Below are positions 43,308-52,575 of a stretch of DNA of 54,412 bases, piece by piece. The position numbers and the translations under genes are program-made. Under the pieces are notes generated by a model. That model was given only the letters and a program-made list of their open reading frames with translations, ran no database searches and was not told the origin of the DNA. This DNA comes from Saprospiraceae bacterium (GTDB lineage: Bacteria; Bacteroidota; Bacteroidia; Chitinophagales; Saprospiraceae), in assembly GCA_016710625.1 (NCBI GenBank), contig JADJVK010000029.1:1-54412 (forward strand), given 5' to 3'. Positions within the stretch are counted from its first letter, which is position 1. Each line of letters opens with the position of its first letter.

Positions 43308-44468
43308 TTATCGTTCTTCATCATATTCTGGCATAAACTCATATATAGTACCATTTGCCATTTTTAATACCATTTTTTCATTGTTATTCAATATATCTTT
43401 TTGATATTTTAAAAGAAAGTAATTGTCGATAAGATCTTTGTGTGTTTTGCCATTTATTTCAGCTACTTCTTGCATTAATGCTAATTTTTTATCTTTAATA
43501 TTTGGGTTCAAAGACAATTTTCCAATATAAAACTTATTGTCAATAAGTAAAATTTTTAAGCCATATGATTTGTCTGAGTTGAGTTTTTCGGGCATTTTCC
43601 TTTCAGAAAGAATATATTTTTTGTCTTTACAATTGATGGTTACATTGAATTTATTTATGAAAAATTTATTTCCAAGATTTATATTGTTATGAATTGGAGA
43701 AATGGAAACTTTAGGTAAGAACCCAAGATTTTGATTGGCAATTTTAAATGTATAATTATCTTTTACAATATAGGAGGTATCCATTTGGCTTGCCCCAGAT
43801 ACACTAAATGAAGTAATTCCATAGGCTTCACTAGCCTTGTTGTTCTGAAAATATGCTGCCCCTTTGATATTCATGATTATATCATCCGAATTATAACCAA
43901 AATCTATTCTACAAGGGGCTTCATAACCATTTATTGTAAGATCAATTTGATGATTAAGACTACCACCTATTATCTTAAAAGGCAATTCTAACCCTTTGTT
44001 TGAAAATGGTTTTTTTGAAATTTCAACAAAACTGCTATCAAAATTGAAATACCAATTGTACTCATTGATAATCGTTGTGCCAATAAGCCCATCGATTGCT
44101 TTTGATTTTGTTTGGGTGAAATTGTATGTATTCAACACAATAATTTTGGTGTTTTTCTCTTCAAATGTTCCCAAACTTATTTTTTTACATTTTCCTTCAA
44201 CAAGTTCAACCTTTTTATTGTTCCCATCAGTTGCCAGCAATTTTCCTTTAGGTTTGGATAGATTACATTTTTCAGCAAAAGCACTATCTATTCCAGTAAT
44301 AGTGAATCCATTATCCCATATAAACGTCCCTTCTATGTCATTTACCATTACTTTTAAAAGAATCTCTTCATTCCAAATTTCGATAGGTAATCTTACAACG
44401 TTTTTTTGGGCTTGACCACTACTTAGTAGACTAAAAAATAGAGCGAAAACGGTTATGATTTTTGACAT
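43308..44468 (-). CDS. Secreted double retropepsin-like protein with altered active-site motifs
   Basis: The ATG at 44468 gives a clean signal peptide (MSKIITVFALFFSLLSSGQAQ) and 386 residues; a start 54 bases upstream would bury it. Two retropepsin-like halves follow. The first has GTFIWDNGFTITGID, where DTG reads DNG, and DGLIGTTIINEYNW. The second has APCRIDFGYNSDDIIM, where DTG reads DFG, and LGNKFFINKFNVTINC. A C-terminal segment of about 85 residues resembles a PDZ domain (KLALMQEVAEINGKTHKDLI). The family is usually called aspartyl protease-like; both altered motifs keep the aspartate, but activity is doubtful. It should be periplasmic. Confidence 0.8.
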   Translation of the reverse strand: MSKIITVFALFFSLLSSGQAQKNVVRLPIEIWNEEILLKVMVNDIEGTFIWDNGFTITGIDSAFAEKCNLSKPKGKLLATDGNNKKVELVEGKCKKISLGTFEEKNTKIIVLNTYNFTQTKSKAIDGLIGTTIINEYNWYFNFDSSFVEISKKPFSNKGLELPFKIIGGSLNHQIDLTINGYEAPCRIDFGYNSDDIIMNIKGAAYFQNNKASEAYGITSFSVSGASQMDTSYIVKDNYTFKIANQNLGFLPKVSISPIHNNINLGNKFFINKFNVTINCKDKKYILSERKMPEKLNSDKSYGLKILLIDNKFYIGKLSLNPNIKDKKLALMQEVAEINGKTHKDLIDNYFLLKYQKDILNNNEKMVLKMANGTIYEFMPEYDEER

Positions 44469-44636
44469 AAATAAGTAATTTCTTTTATTTGTTTGATTGT
44501 GCCAAAAATAATTCTTTTTCATTTAATTGATTTGTTTTAATTTTAAATAACTTGGATTTTCTACCTATAAATGTAGAGAATTGGTTTGGTCTCAGGCAAA
44601 TATTATTATTTTCAATAGAATCTGTAAAAACTGCAA

Positions 44637-45667
44637 TTATTTTTTCTTCATCCAATTTATCGCTTCTTGAATATTTTTGTCAAGAAGTAAATTGTCGAAA
44701 TTATCTTGTTTTGACGTTTTTATATCGGGAATGATTTTGTTATAAAATATTTTATTTCTATCGCAATCATAGCCTGTTGTCAATGCCATAAAACTCCAAA
44801 AGGTAAATTCCTTTTATCATTTGTTGTCGTCAAACCATTTGTTGTTTCTCCAATGAAAATCGTATTTTCCCTTCCTTTAAATGAAATTGCTGTGATTTCT
44901 CCAGAACTTGCAGTAATAATCCCAGTAATAATCGCTACTTTGGATTTGTAAAATCGTTCCCCTTTTGGCAATATGTAGGAAATTACTTCATTATTTTGAA
45001 GATATTTTCCATCCTTCAATTGCACTTTAGTTTTCATATTTTTATCCTTATCTAATTCTCCCCATAAAATGTTATCACCCAAAATATCATATAAGGACAA
45101 AAGCATATGGTAAGGATTTCCACCTGTATTGAAGCGTAAATCAATTACCCAACCTTCCAATTTATGCTTTGATTTCAAGTCAACAATTTGGTCATACATT
45201 GGCTGAGCTATTTTATGGATATTTTCTGCACTAATGTCCTCATAAGTCATTCCTGGCAACAAAATATATCCATATTTTTGGTCAAGTAATTTTACCTCAA
45301 ATGAAGGATTAGTCGAGTATTTTTTGATCCATTGTTCACTAAAATCGTTTTCTGATGGTCCTATGTATGTCGCAGCAAAAATAGTATCTATGTAGAAAAG
45401 CTGACAATGGGTTGCATTTATCTTATCAAATAATGAAGTTGTTTGGCTTAAAGCCTGTTTGAAATCATCGTATTGATTGAGTTTGACTTTTATTTCACTT
45501 TCTATAGCTGTCCAATTTACTTTGTCTTTATATAAATAATCTGTTTTTAAAACTGAAAACAAGCTATCAAAAAAAATATTTATACTATCTTTTGTTGATA
45601 ATTTTGTTTGTGCATTGGTTTTGAAGGACAATCCTAAAATCATTAGAATTCCAAAAAATAACTTCAT
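44637..45667 (-). CDS. S41-family (tail-specific) peptidase, frameshifted near the C-terminus
   Basis: As written the frame stops at 44780. Adding one base in the A4 run at 44790-44793 extends it to 44637 and gives 343 residues ending ALTTGYDCDRNKIFYNKIIP and AINWMKKK, a normal S41 ending. The N-terminus has a signal peptide (cut after TNAQ). The tail-protease core shows KLEGWVIDLRFNTGGNPYHM, VAIITGIITASSGEITAI with the nucleophile serine of ASSGE, and FIGETTNG. The enzyme should degrade or process envelope proteins. It follows the retropepsin-like gene's region but on its own transcript. Confidence 0.82.
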
Positions 45668-45790
45668 TATTTTTATTTAAATTAGTAAAAGGTTTTATTT
45701 TTATTGCTAAATATTCCAACGAAATATTGTTAGAAATTGTGGCGGATATATTGAAAAAAATGATTATTATTTTAAATATAATTGTTCAGT

Positions 45791-46273
45791 TTGGCTAAAG
45801 CCAAAAACGGCTTATATATTTTTTAATCCACTATCTGAAGATAGTGGTAATTAATAATTTTTAGTTTCAAAATATTTCAGTGAATATATACCATCTTTCG
45901 GTGGTGTAATGATGTTTCTTTTGTTTTACTTATTGTATTGTTGCTATTTGGCTAAAGCCAAGAATTAATCTTTTCTTAATCCACTATCTAAAGATAGTGG
46001 TAATAAATAAATTTTTTAATTAATTTCCACCATCTTTAGGTGGTGGAAATAGGTAAAAAGAAACCCGACAAATGGCTTTAGCCGAAAATTTATACACTGT
46101 ATTTTATATTTTTTATTTCGTAATATTATTTCTATTTCTATTTGGCTAAAGCCAAGAAATGAATCTTTTCTTAATCCACTATCTAATTATAGTGGTAATT
46201 AATAATTTTTCAATGAATTTCCACCATCTTTAGGTGGTGGAAATAGGGTATTTGCATCATTTTTAGGTGGTGG
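45791..46273. repeat. Array of REP-like palindromes next to the transposase gene
   Basis: Three hairpin types alternate in fixed order. TTGGCTAAAGCCAA lies at 45791-45804, 45948-45961 and 46142-46155, with a variant GGCTTTAGCC at 46074-46083. CCACTATCT...AGATAGTGG lies at 45828-45847 and 45981-46000, with a mutated copy at 46176-46195. CCACCATCTTTAGGTGGTGG lies at 46027-46046 and 46221-46240, with partial copies at 45890-45905 and 46255-46273. The last copies lie inside the 3' end of the transposase gene. The array fills the 530-base gap between the S41 peptidase and the transposase. Confidence 0.85.
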
Positions 46274-46705
46274 AAAGTTTTTCACAAACCCATATTTTTC
46301 AATAAGTTCATCATATTCATTTTGAAAAGTTTTCTTTTTGTGGTGCTCTTCTTGATTTTTGATATAATTTCTAACTCTATCAAGAATAGATTCTGAAACT
46401 GAAATCGCAAAATATTCATCTTGCCATTCAAAATGCTCTTTTGTAATCCCTTGTTTATTAATCCAATAGGAGGATTCTCCTTTAATCAAGTGCATAATTT
46501 TTTGCATGGATTGATCAAGCCCTAATGAAACTAGGCAATGGCAATGGTCGGAATATCCACTGATGAAATCAATATAAATCCCTTTCTTTTTAGCATTTTC
46601 TCTAATATGATTCCAAACTTTCAGTCTCAATTCCAGACTATCCAAATATGGATACCGATTCTTTGTACACCAAACAAAATGGATATATACATTCACAAAT
46701 GGCAT
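46199..46705 (-). CDS. REP-associated tyrosine transposase (RAYT, IS200-like)
   Basis: The 168-residue protein has the HUH transposase core: VYIHFVWCTKNRYPYL, FISGYSDHCHCLVSLG with the HxH pair H54/H56, LIKGESSYWINK, and YIKNQEEHHKKKTF carrying the likely catalytic tyrosine Y114. Single-copy RAYTs are known to cut REP hairpins. The final 25 residues (FPPPKNDANTLFPPPKDGG and SLKNY) are encoded by REP hairpins themselves, so the original stop has probably been lost into the array. It lacks IS200-type ends, which fits a RAYT rather than a mobile element. Confidence 0.9.
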   Translation of the reverse strand: MPFVNVYIHFVWCTKNRYPYLDSLELRLKVWNHIRENAKKKGIYIDFISGYSDHCHCLVSLGLDQSMQKIMHLIKGESSYWINKQGITKEHFEWQDEYFAISVSESILDRVRNYIKNQEEHHKKKTFQNEYDELIEKYGFVKNFPPPKNDANTLFPPPKDGGNSLKNY

Positions 46706-46966
46706 TCCTAAACGTTTTTTAAAATTATATAATTAAACCTACAAAATGAAATAAAATCAACTGCCCAAACATCTTTTGTATATGGTAATAATTTGAAATT
46801 GATTTTATTGACAATCGAACTGTTTAGGTACCTGAAAATTATCAATATAAATCTGAAATAAAATATCTAACTTTGACTTGTATTTATTATGGGAATGACA
46901 TTTGGTATATCTGATTTGATAAGCTAAGGCTCAGAATGGGTTGGAATACATTGTTCTTAGATATTA

Positions 46967-47710
46967 TTACCATTTTTTAAGCCAATGATTTCTTAAATAT
47001 CCAGTATAGCCATTTACATAAACTTTGAAATATTCTTGTCCGCTATTGTCAATTACATATATGGTTGCATTTTTGGGACATTTATATAGCTCTATTCCAT
47101 CAATTCCAGACTTATCTCTCAATGGAATTTCAAATGGTGGATTATCTAAGGTGGTTTTAAATTTATAATAGCCTGAGTAATTACTATCTGGATGTTTGTA
47201 TGAACTTGAATTAATGTATTCTTGATTGCCACTACTTGGTTCTGTATTAATATAATAATTAGGGCCGTTTTTAATTGTAAGTGTATTTGTCGAATAATCA
47301 AATTCAATTTTACCTAACTTACTTAAAGCACTTTGGCCTAATAGAAGAGGGGCACTTAACTCATGTACGACACTTGCTTTAATATTATGCATTTTTAAAT
47401 TTCCAATTTTAATTTCTCGAAGTATTATTTCTGTACCTTCTGCAACATCACCATTGGCAATTCGATAATATTCGGTTCCTTTTAAATCATTATCAGACAA
47501 ATAACCATTTTTAAGCATAAATAAAGCTTCAGTTAAAGAAATAGATACATCGGAAGCTCCAGTATCAAAAATAAATCTTAATGATAGTCCATTTACTTCA
47601 CATGGCAATACATATACACCTCCAATTTTTTCCATTTTTATTACTGTCTGAGCAGTGCTCGTATTAATAACATAGATTATTAAAATAATTGTTTGAATTA
47701 TTATTTTCAT
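46967..47710 (-). CDS. Retropepsin-like aspartyl protease with C-terminal SH3-like domain
   Basis: The 247-residue protein has a signal peptide (cut near STAQ) and a single retropepsin domain with an intact FDTGASDVSISL site and LLLGQSALSKLG. Its C-terminal part (ELYKCPKNATIYVIDNSG, YFKVYVNGYTGYLRNHWL) looks like an SH3b domain. Such proteins act in the periplasm on unknown substrates. It is similar in type to the altered protease at 43308-44468 but not a close copy. Confidence 0.85.
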   Translation of the reverse strand: MKIIIQTIILIIYVINTSTAQTVIKMEKIGGVYVLPCEVNGLSLRFIFDTGASDVSISLTEALFMLKNGYLSDNDLKGTEYYRIANGDVAEGTEIILREIKIGNLKMHNIKASVVHELSAPLLLGQSALSKLGKIEFDYSTNTLTIKNGPNYYINTEPSSGNQEYINSSSYKHPDSNYSGYYKFKTTLDNPPFEIPLRDKSGIDGIELYKCPKNATIYVIDNSGQEYFKVYVNGYTGYLRNHWLKKW

Positions 47711-47825
47711 TTTTTTGATTTTTATGACTGCTAAAAAGAGAATGAATGTTGTGATATTTTGTGTTATCTTTGAGTCAGGCTTTAATTATTTGAGATTACT
47801 ACTTATTGATTGATTTTTTTTTTAT

Positions 47826-49321
47826 TTAAAGTCGTTTTTTGTCATCAAACCAATCTGCTTTGTGTAAATATTTCTCCACTTTCCTTGTTAGTTGAAGACT
47901 TGCCTCATCTCCCGATATTATCCTAAAAACACTATCAGGTGCAATTACAATTTTGTCCCATGTTGTTGGTTCACATGGAAGAGGGTCTATTATTCCAACT
48001 ACTTTTACACACTTTATTTTCTTTTTATTGTCTTTATGGATGTATAACCGAGTATGACCCTCTGCTACATACAATTTTCCTTCTTTTTCTTCAAGAACAG
48101 GTGGTACAATTATATGTTTTTTCTTATTTTTTAAAACAATAGCTGTAGGCTCATATAAGTCAATATTAAGGTCTTCGTACATTCTATCCAATAAAGAAAT
48201 TTGCTTTATTTTATATTCTCGCACAAGATTATCGCTTTGCGGGAGTGTAGAAATCGCTTCAACTTCAACAACTGAAAATTTACAGTTGTTGAGTTTATAC
48301 ATTGGAACATAAGAAAATGCATCTCTAATTTCTTGTTCCGAAATTTTCACAATTTTGGGAACGTATTCAATTTTTGGTTTCTCTAATGGCTCAAAATCAT
48401 TTGCAACCGATTTTATTGCTTGATGATGAATTGCACCTTTGTAAATGTAAGCGAACACATTTTTTCGTGTAAATCGTTCAGTTTTGACTATCATTCTAGC
48501 ATAGTCTGGGTCTTTGGGGTCAGAAATAAAAGCGATAGTATTTGGTGCTTCGCCGACTGGGTATTCTTTTGCATTACACCCAATTTGCTTAAAAATTTCA
48601 ATGCTGTAAGAATTCGTATCTTTTTGTATTTGTGGAAAATAGTGCACATCAATACTCACTTTATTAAATCTTGTATATACAAACGAAATGAGCAAGTCAA
48701 ATATTACTAACCTTTCATTGTTGGTTATAAATAGAATGACTTTTTCTCTGGCATTTGTGAGCATATCTGCGACCTCTGTATACATATTTGCTTCATGTCT
48801 ACAAATTCCAAAATATGGGTTGTCGCATATGCTTTTTTTAGCATCAATTCCTTCCTCTGACAAAATTCGTTTAATTTTTGCCAATATGTTCAGGCAGGAA
48901 GAACTTATAGCATCTAATATTTCTTCACCCTTTCTGTTGCTATCAAATGTAGATACGGTAATTCCAAATAAGTCAGATGCAATTCTTCCTTTGCTCAAAT
49001 AATTTAAGGGAGTAAGAATAAAAGCACTATTTATTCCATGTTTGCCTATGAATAAACCGAATTCAAAAGTACGTTATCTCGAACTGTTGTGTATTCTTTG
49101 TTCCTGATATGAACAATATCATCTTCGCTGAATACAAAAATACCAAAATCGTAATCATCAAACGTTTTTAATAGTGCGGGTAAAGTATATTCCCCAGGCT
49201 CGACAGCCGTTTCCCACAAGTTTGTATACGCGTAGTTATTATTCAAGTACCGATGGACTGCATGGGCATATTCAACATTATCTTTTGATGAAGCGATGAA
49301 AATCCGTGGTTTCTTTTCCAT
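47826..49321 (-). CDS. TIR-like (CAP12/PycTIR-type) protein with ParB-like C-terminal domain, frameshifted; candidate defence gene
   Basis: Two frames (49321-49046 and 48998-47826) join into a 498-residue protein when one base is added in the A4 run at 49065-49068, restoring TVRDNVLFEFGLFIGKHG. The N-terminal 120 residues match the nucleotide-binding TIR-like domain found in CBASS and Pycsar effectors (PRIFIASSKDNVEYA; DYDFGIFVFSEDD; RDNVLFEFGLFIG). The middle (about 170-310) has CRHEANMYTEVADMLTNARE and VILFITNNERL and is not identified. The C-terminus (about 375-450) has HIIVPPVLEEKEGKLYVAEG and GHTRLYIHK, like the ParB/sulfiredoxin fold. TIR-like domains of this class often cleave NAD or bind cyclic nucleotides. 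No cyclase gene is adjacent. Confidence 0.7.
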
Positions 49322-49335
49322 TTTGCTGTTAAATT

Positions 49336-49719
49336 TTACGAGTTTTTCATTAAATCAGTAAGACTTGTTCTTATTGAACTGCCCAGTTCGTTTTTATGTT
49401 TATCATATTCAGGGGAAACAAGTTCCATAATTTTTCCATAATAGTAATCATTTTCCCTGTCTTTACAAACATTTGAGTAATGTGAAGTACAACCTGTCTG
49501 GGCATGATGCGGTGTTGAAATTGAAGCACAAATCATAATATCTAACATAAATTTAGAACGAATACTTCTGTCAAGATAATATTTCAAGATATCTTTTTTA
49601 ATTTCAAAATTTACTTTTATTTCATTTGTTTGATAGCCTATCTTCATTAGGTCTGTTTTCGTTTTACTTATGAAATCAACATATTCAATCACATGGTTGT
49701 GGCTGTTGAAAAAGTTCAC
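49336..49719 (-). CDS. Hypothetical protein in front of the TIR-like gene
   Basis: The 127-residue protein begins at a GTG at 49719 since no ATG fits; the true 5' end may be further off. It contains a conserved-looking patch IMICASISTPHHAQTGCTSH followed by YSNVCKDRENDYYYG, with cysteines and histidines that could bind metal, and a helical C-terminus. I do not recognise the family. It ends 14 bases before the TIR-like gene, so the two form an operon; a partner or sensor role is inference. Confidence 0.5.
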   Translation of the reverse strand: MNFFNSHNHVIEYVDFISKTKTDLMKIGYQTNEIKVNFEIKKDILKYYLDRSIRSKFMLDIMICASISTPHHAQTGCTSHYSNVCKDRENDYYYGKIMELVSPEYDKHKNELGSSIRTSLTDLMKNS

Positions 49720-50286
49720 TCTATACTAAATACTAAAGATTGTGAAAATTATTTAGATGATCTAAGTTATATAATAATTATTTATATTAATTAATAACCA
49801 ATATATTCCCCCAAATATAAATTAAATATTTATAATCATCACAATATTACAAAATAATATTTTTATTTCAATACACAATTTTAAATAAAAATCTACCGTG
49901 TATGAATTTAATATTTTAAATATTAATCATTAAAATACATGTTTGATTCCTCTTTCCCTGAGTCAATTCATACCAAGAATGTTGCAAAAAGTAATATTAA
50001 CTATATTTAGAAATGTTTTGAACTTTTTCACATCTAAACTTAATTTAATGAAAATAAAAGCTCCATCCATGTTAATGTATAGGCTGTGTACATTAAATTT
50101 TTAGTAAAAACAATCGTAAACTGTGTGACTCAGTCACATATTTTATAATATTATAAAATATAAATAACTTTTTGCAGAGGTATTTAGCCTCTATATTTTG
50201 ACAAAAAAATTCAAATATTTAAGTAGAGCATCTTAAATAATATTAAGTATATAATATTGATAGCTAACATTTTAATAAACTGAAAA
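49720..50286. other. AT-rich intergenic region with stacked perfect palindromes
   Basis: The 567 bases hold no believable gene. The notable structure is a pair of abutting perfect palindromes at 50124-50161. The rest is AT-rich with many short runs. Confidence 0.6.
50124..50161. promoter_or_regulatory. Two abutting perfect palindromes
   Basis: The first, 50124-50138, is TGTGACT-C-AGTCACA (15 bases). The second, 50138-50161, is a 24-base perfect palindrome whose left half is ATATTTTATAAT. They share one base. TGTGA and TCACA resemble a CRP/FNR-type half-site pair but with five bases between instead of six. They may be an operator, or a terminator or cruciform site. Confidence 0.45.
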
Positions 50287-50892
50287 CTAAGTTAGCCCAT
50301 ATTTTTCCATGATAGGTTTTCTTTGCTCATGGTACATCGTAATGCCCCATTTTGAGAACAACTCATCCAGTTTAGCATAAGAAGCTTTTGAATCTTTTGC
50401 GATTTGATTGTCTTTTAAATATTTTTTAACAGCTTTATATTCAATTTGAAAATCATCAAAATTTTGGTTTGTATAAATATCTAAAAACTTTACAGGGACA
50501 TCCTCAGCATTCCAAAATGTATGAACTATCCCATGTGGTCTCATATGCCATGCCCCTGCTTCAACTCTTGTAATGTTATTGCCAACCATGATGGTAGCAG
50601 CACCCTCAATTACATACATAAGTTCGTCCAATGTGTCGTGAACATGGGGAGCTGGTCCCATTTTCTTGGGTCCATAAATATATTCAGAACATGCAAATTG
50701 GTGACCAGTTTGACAATATTTTACTTTTTGAATATTCCCTTCTTCTAAGGTAGGATGTAAGGCTGGAATATAAAGTTCTTCTAGTTTATTCGTTTTTGTT
50801 TGAATCGGTTTTATTCCATTTTTTGGGGAAGAACATGCTATTAGCCCAATAGTTGTAATTAAACCTGACTTAATAAAGTCTTTTCTGTCCAT
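50287..50892 (-). CDS. Cupin-domain lipoprotein
   Basis: The 201-residue protein has an N-terminus KDFIKSGLITTIGLIACSS, which is a lipoprotein or Tat-like signal with cysteine 20. The cupin has two motifs: GPAPHVHDTLDELMYVIEG (H, H, E) and AGAWHMRPHGIVHTFWNA (H). The fold binds a metal and small ligands; many of these are dioxygenases or isomerases. The C-terminal helix GITMYHEQRKPIMEKYGLT is conserved-looking. It lies downstream of a palindrome-rich gap and stands alone. Confidence 0.85.
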   Translation of the reverse strand: MDRKDFIKSGLITTIGLIACSSPKNGIKPIQTKTNKLEELYIPALHPTLEEGNIQKVKYCQTGHQFACSEYIYGPKKMGPAPHVHDTLDELMYVIEGAATIMVGNNITRVEAGAWHMRPHGIVHTFWNAEDVPVKFLDIYTNQNFDDFQIEYKAVKKYLKDNQIAKDSKASYAKLDELFSKWGITMYHEQRKPIMEKYGLT

Positions 50893-51142
50893 TATAAATT
50901 GTTTTAATTTGATTGATTGAGAATTCTTAACTTATTTTAATTTAACTAACAACAGATTATTAGTTAAATTGCATTTTTAAGCCCAACAAATATAAATAAT
51001 TTTCTATTTTGTAACAATTAAACAAAATAAATTTTCATAAAAATCAAATTAATTTTTACTTTATAATGATAACATTTTAGTTGATTCCGTTCTTAATTCA
51101 TGTTAGTAAAACTAATGTTATATGTATCAGAAAATATTAAGC

Positions 51143-51945
51143 TTAACATCCTCCGCCAAACCGAACGATGATTTCTTGCTTCACATTTTTGCCGATGGCG
51201 TTCTTAGCTGGCTGCCATTTGGGCATATTATTGGTTGCTTCCAAAACTATCTTATCCAATTTTGCATCTGAGGTGGAGTATTCCATTTTTGGGTTGGTTA
51301 CTTTTCCTGTTTCGTCCACCACGAATTTCACTGAGGCATTCCAAATGATTTGTTTTTCAACCTTTTGGCTCAATTTATTGATGACTTTAGACTTATAAAA
51401 GTCGGCAATCTTTTCATTACCTCCTGGGTAAGTAGCTTCTAACATCGGAACTACAGTCACTGTATAGTCTCCTGAAAATAAATATTTCTATATTTGGGAT
51501 TTTTGTATTTAAAAGAAATATGGATATTGATATTCTCTCCAAAAGGAACTTTTTTCAAAATATCCTTTTGCTCATCAGAGAGTTGAACACCATAAGCTTT
51601 TTCGCTGACGGTCTTATTGTTGTTGGTCGCTTTTATTTCAAAAGATTCGATATCCAATAAATTCGAAATGTCATCTTTCGGGTAGGTGTAGGAGATATAG
51701 GGATAAAAAAAGTAACCCTGTGGGTATTTTGATTTAATCATATTATCCAAAATATCTCTGTCTTTATAGGAGAGAGCAATATGTTTATAGAATTCAGGCA
51801 TTATTTCATATACATTTTGGGAGCTATATAATTGTTCCGCAACAATGGTTGGAGTAAATCTTTTAGGAAATTCCATCGCACCATTTTGAGCAGAACCGAT
51901 ACACCAAAAAACAAACAAAAATACAATTGATAACAAATACTTCAT
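51143..51945 (-). CDS. TonB C-terminal-like secreted protein, frameshifted
   Basis: Adding one base in the A4 run at 51476-51479 joins two frames into a 267-residue protein (restoring RNIYFSGDYTVTVVPML). The N-terminus has a signal peptide (cut near GSAQ). The last 100 residues are a TonB C-terminal-type fold: IIWNASVKFVVDETGKVTNP, LDKIVLEATNNMPKWQPA and VKQEIIVRFGG. No transmembrane anchor other than the signal is present, so it is a secreted TonB-like domain protein rather than a classical energy transducer. Such proteins are frequent in Bacteroidota and their role is unknown. Confidence 0.75.
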
Positions 51946-52294
51946 TACAACATTTTTATCACCTAATTTACAAATTAGTCTTCATATGAATCAAATTTGG
52001 ACTTAAAGAAATCCAATTATCAATTCAATAATTTACTAATAAGCATTCTAGGCTCTTTTAAAATTAAATTTACATTACAAATAAACACTAAAATTCCGAA
52101 TCAACGAACGAAGTGGGTGTAAAAGAAATGTAAATAAATGTAAAAGAATTGCAATAAAGTATTTATTTGCTTTTGTTTTAGATATAACTCATAAAATTAA
52201 TAGAAAATTGTTCAAAAATCAGCGATAGTGAATGAAGATTCAAAATTGCGTCTATCGCTAATTCTAAAGTTAAATAACTGGATATAATTAGTAA
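51946..52294. other. AT-rich intergenic sequence without a gene
   Basis: No gene is seen. AGCGATAGTGAATG and TCTATCGCTA at 52221-52260 form a loose inverted repeat related to the TATCGCTA end of the adjacent repeat A copy. Confidence 0.5.
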
Positions 52295-52418
52295 ATAGCG
52301 ATAGAAATAGCATTTTGAATTGTAATGAACGTTGCTTTGCAATCGCCTTTTTTTGAACTAGCCTTTTTTGGTTACTTTTTTTGGTAATGAAAAAAAGTAA
52401 CTGCTGTCCGCATAGGAC
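52295..52418 (-). repeat. Dispersed intergenic repeat A, copy 2
   Basis: On the minus strand it carries GTCC/GGAC hairpin arms at 52406-52418, the inverted repeat TTACTTTTTTTCATTACC with AAAAAAAGTAA at 52372-52400, GGCTAGT, GGCGATTGCAAAGCA, and TATCGCTA near 52300. The order matches 18721-18946 in the opposite orientation. Confidence 0.7.
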
Positions 52419-52575
52419 AAAGAATATATTGAAAACATAGACATCAATTAAATTGCATCCTTAACCAAGTACTTTAATAGTAAAGCTATTGAAATCAGAA
52501 TACAAAAAAGATATTTATTTAATTCTATTTATTATTATTTTTGATGCATTTCAATCTATTAAAACTCTCAAAACC

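Noticed and set aside
45791..46240. CRISPR array
   Set aside because: The repeats are short palindromes of three types with no uniform spacers and no cas genes; they are REP-type hairpins.
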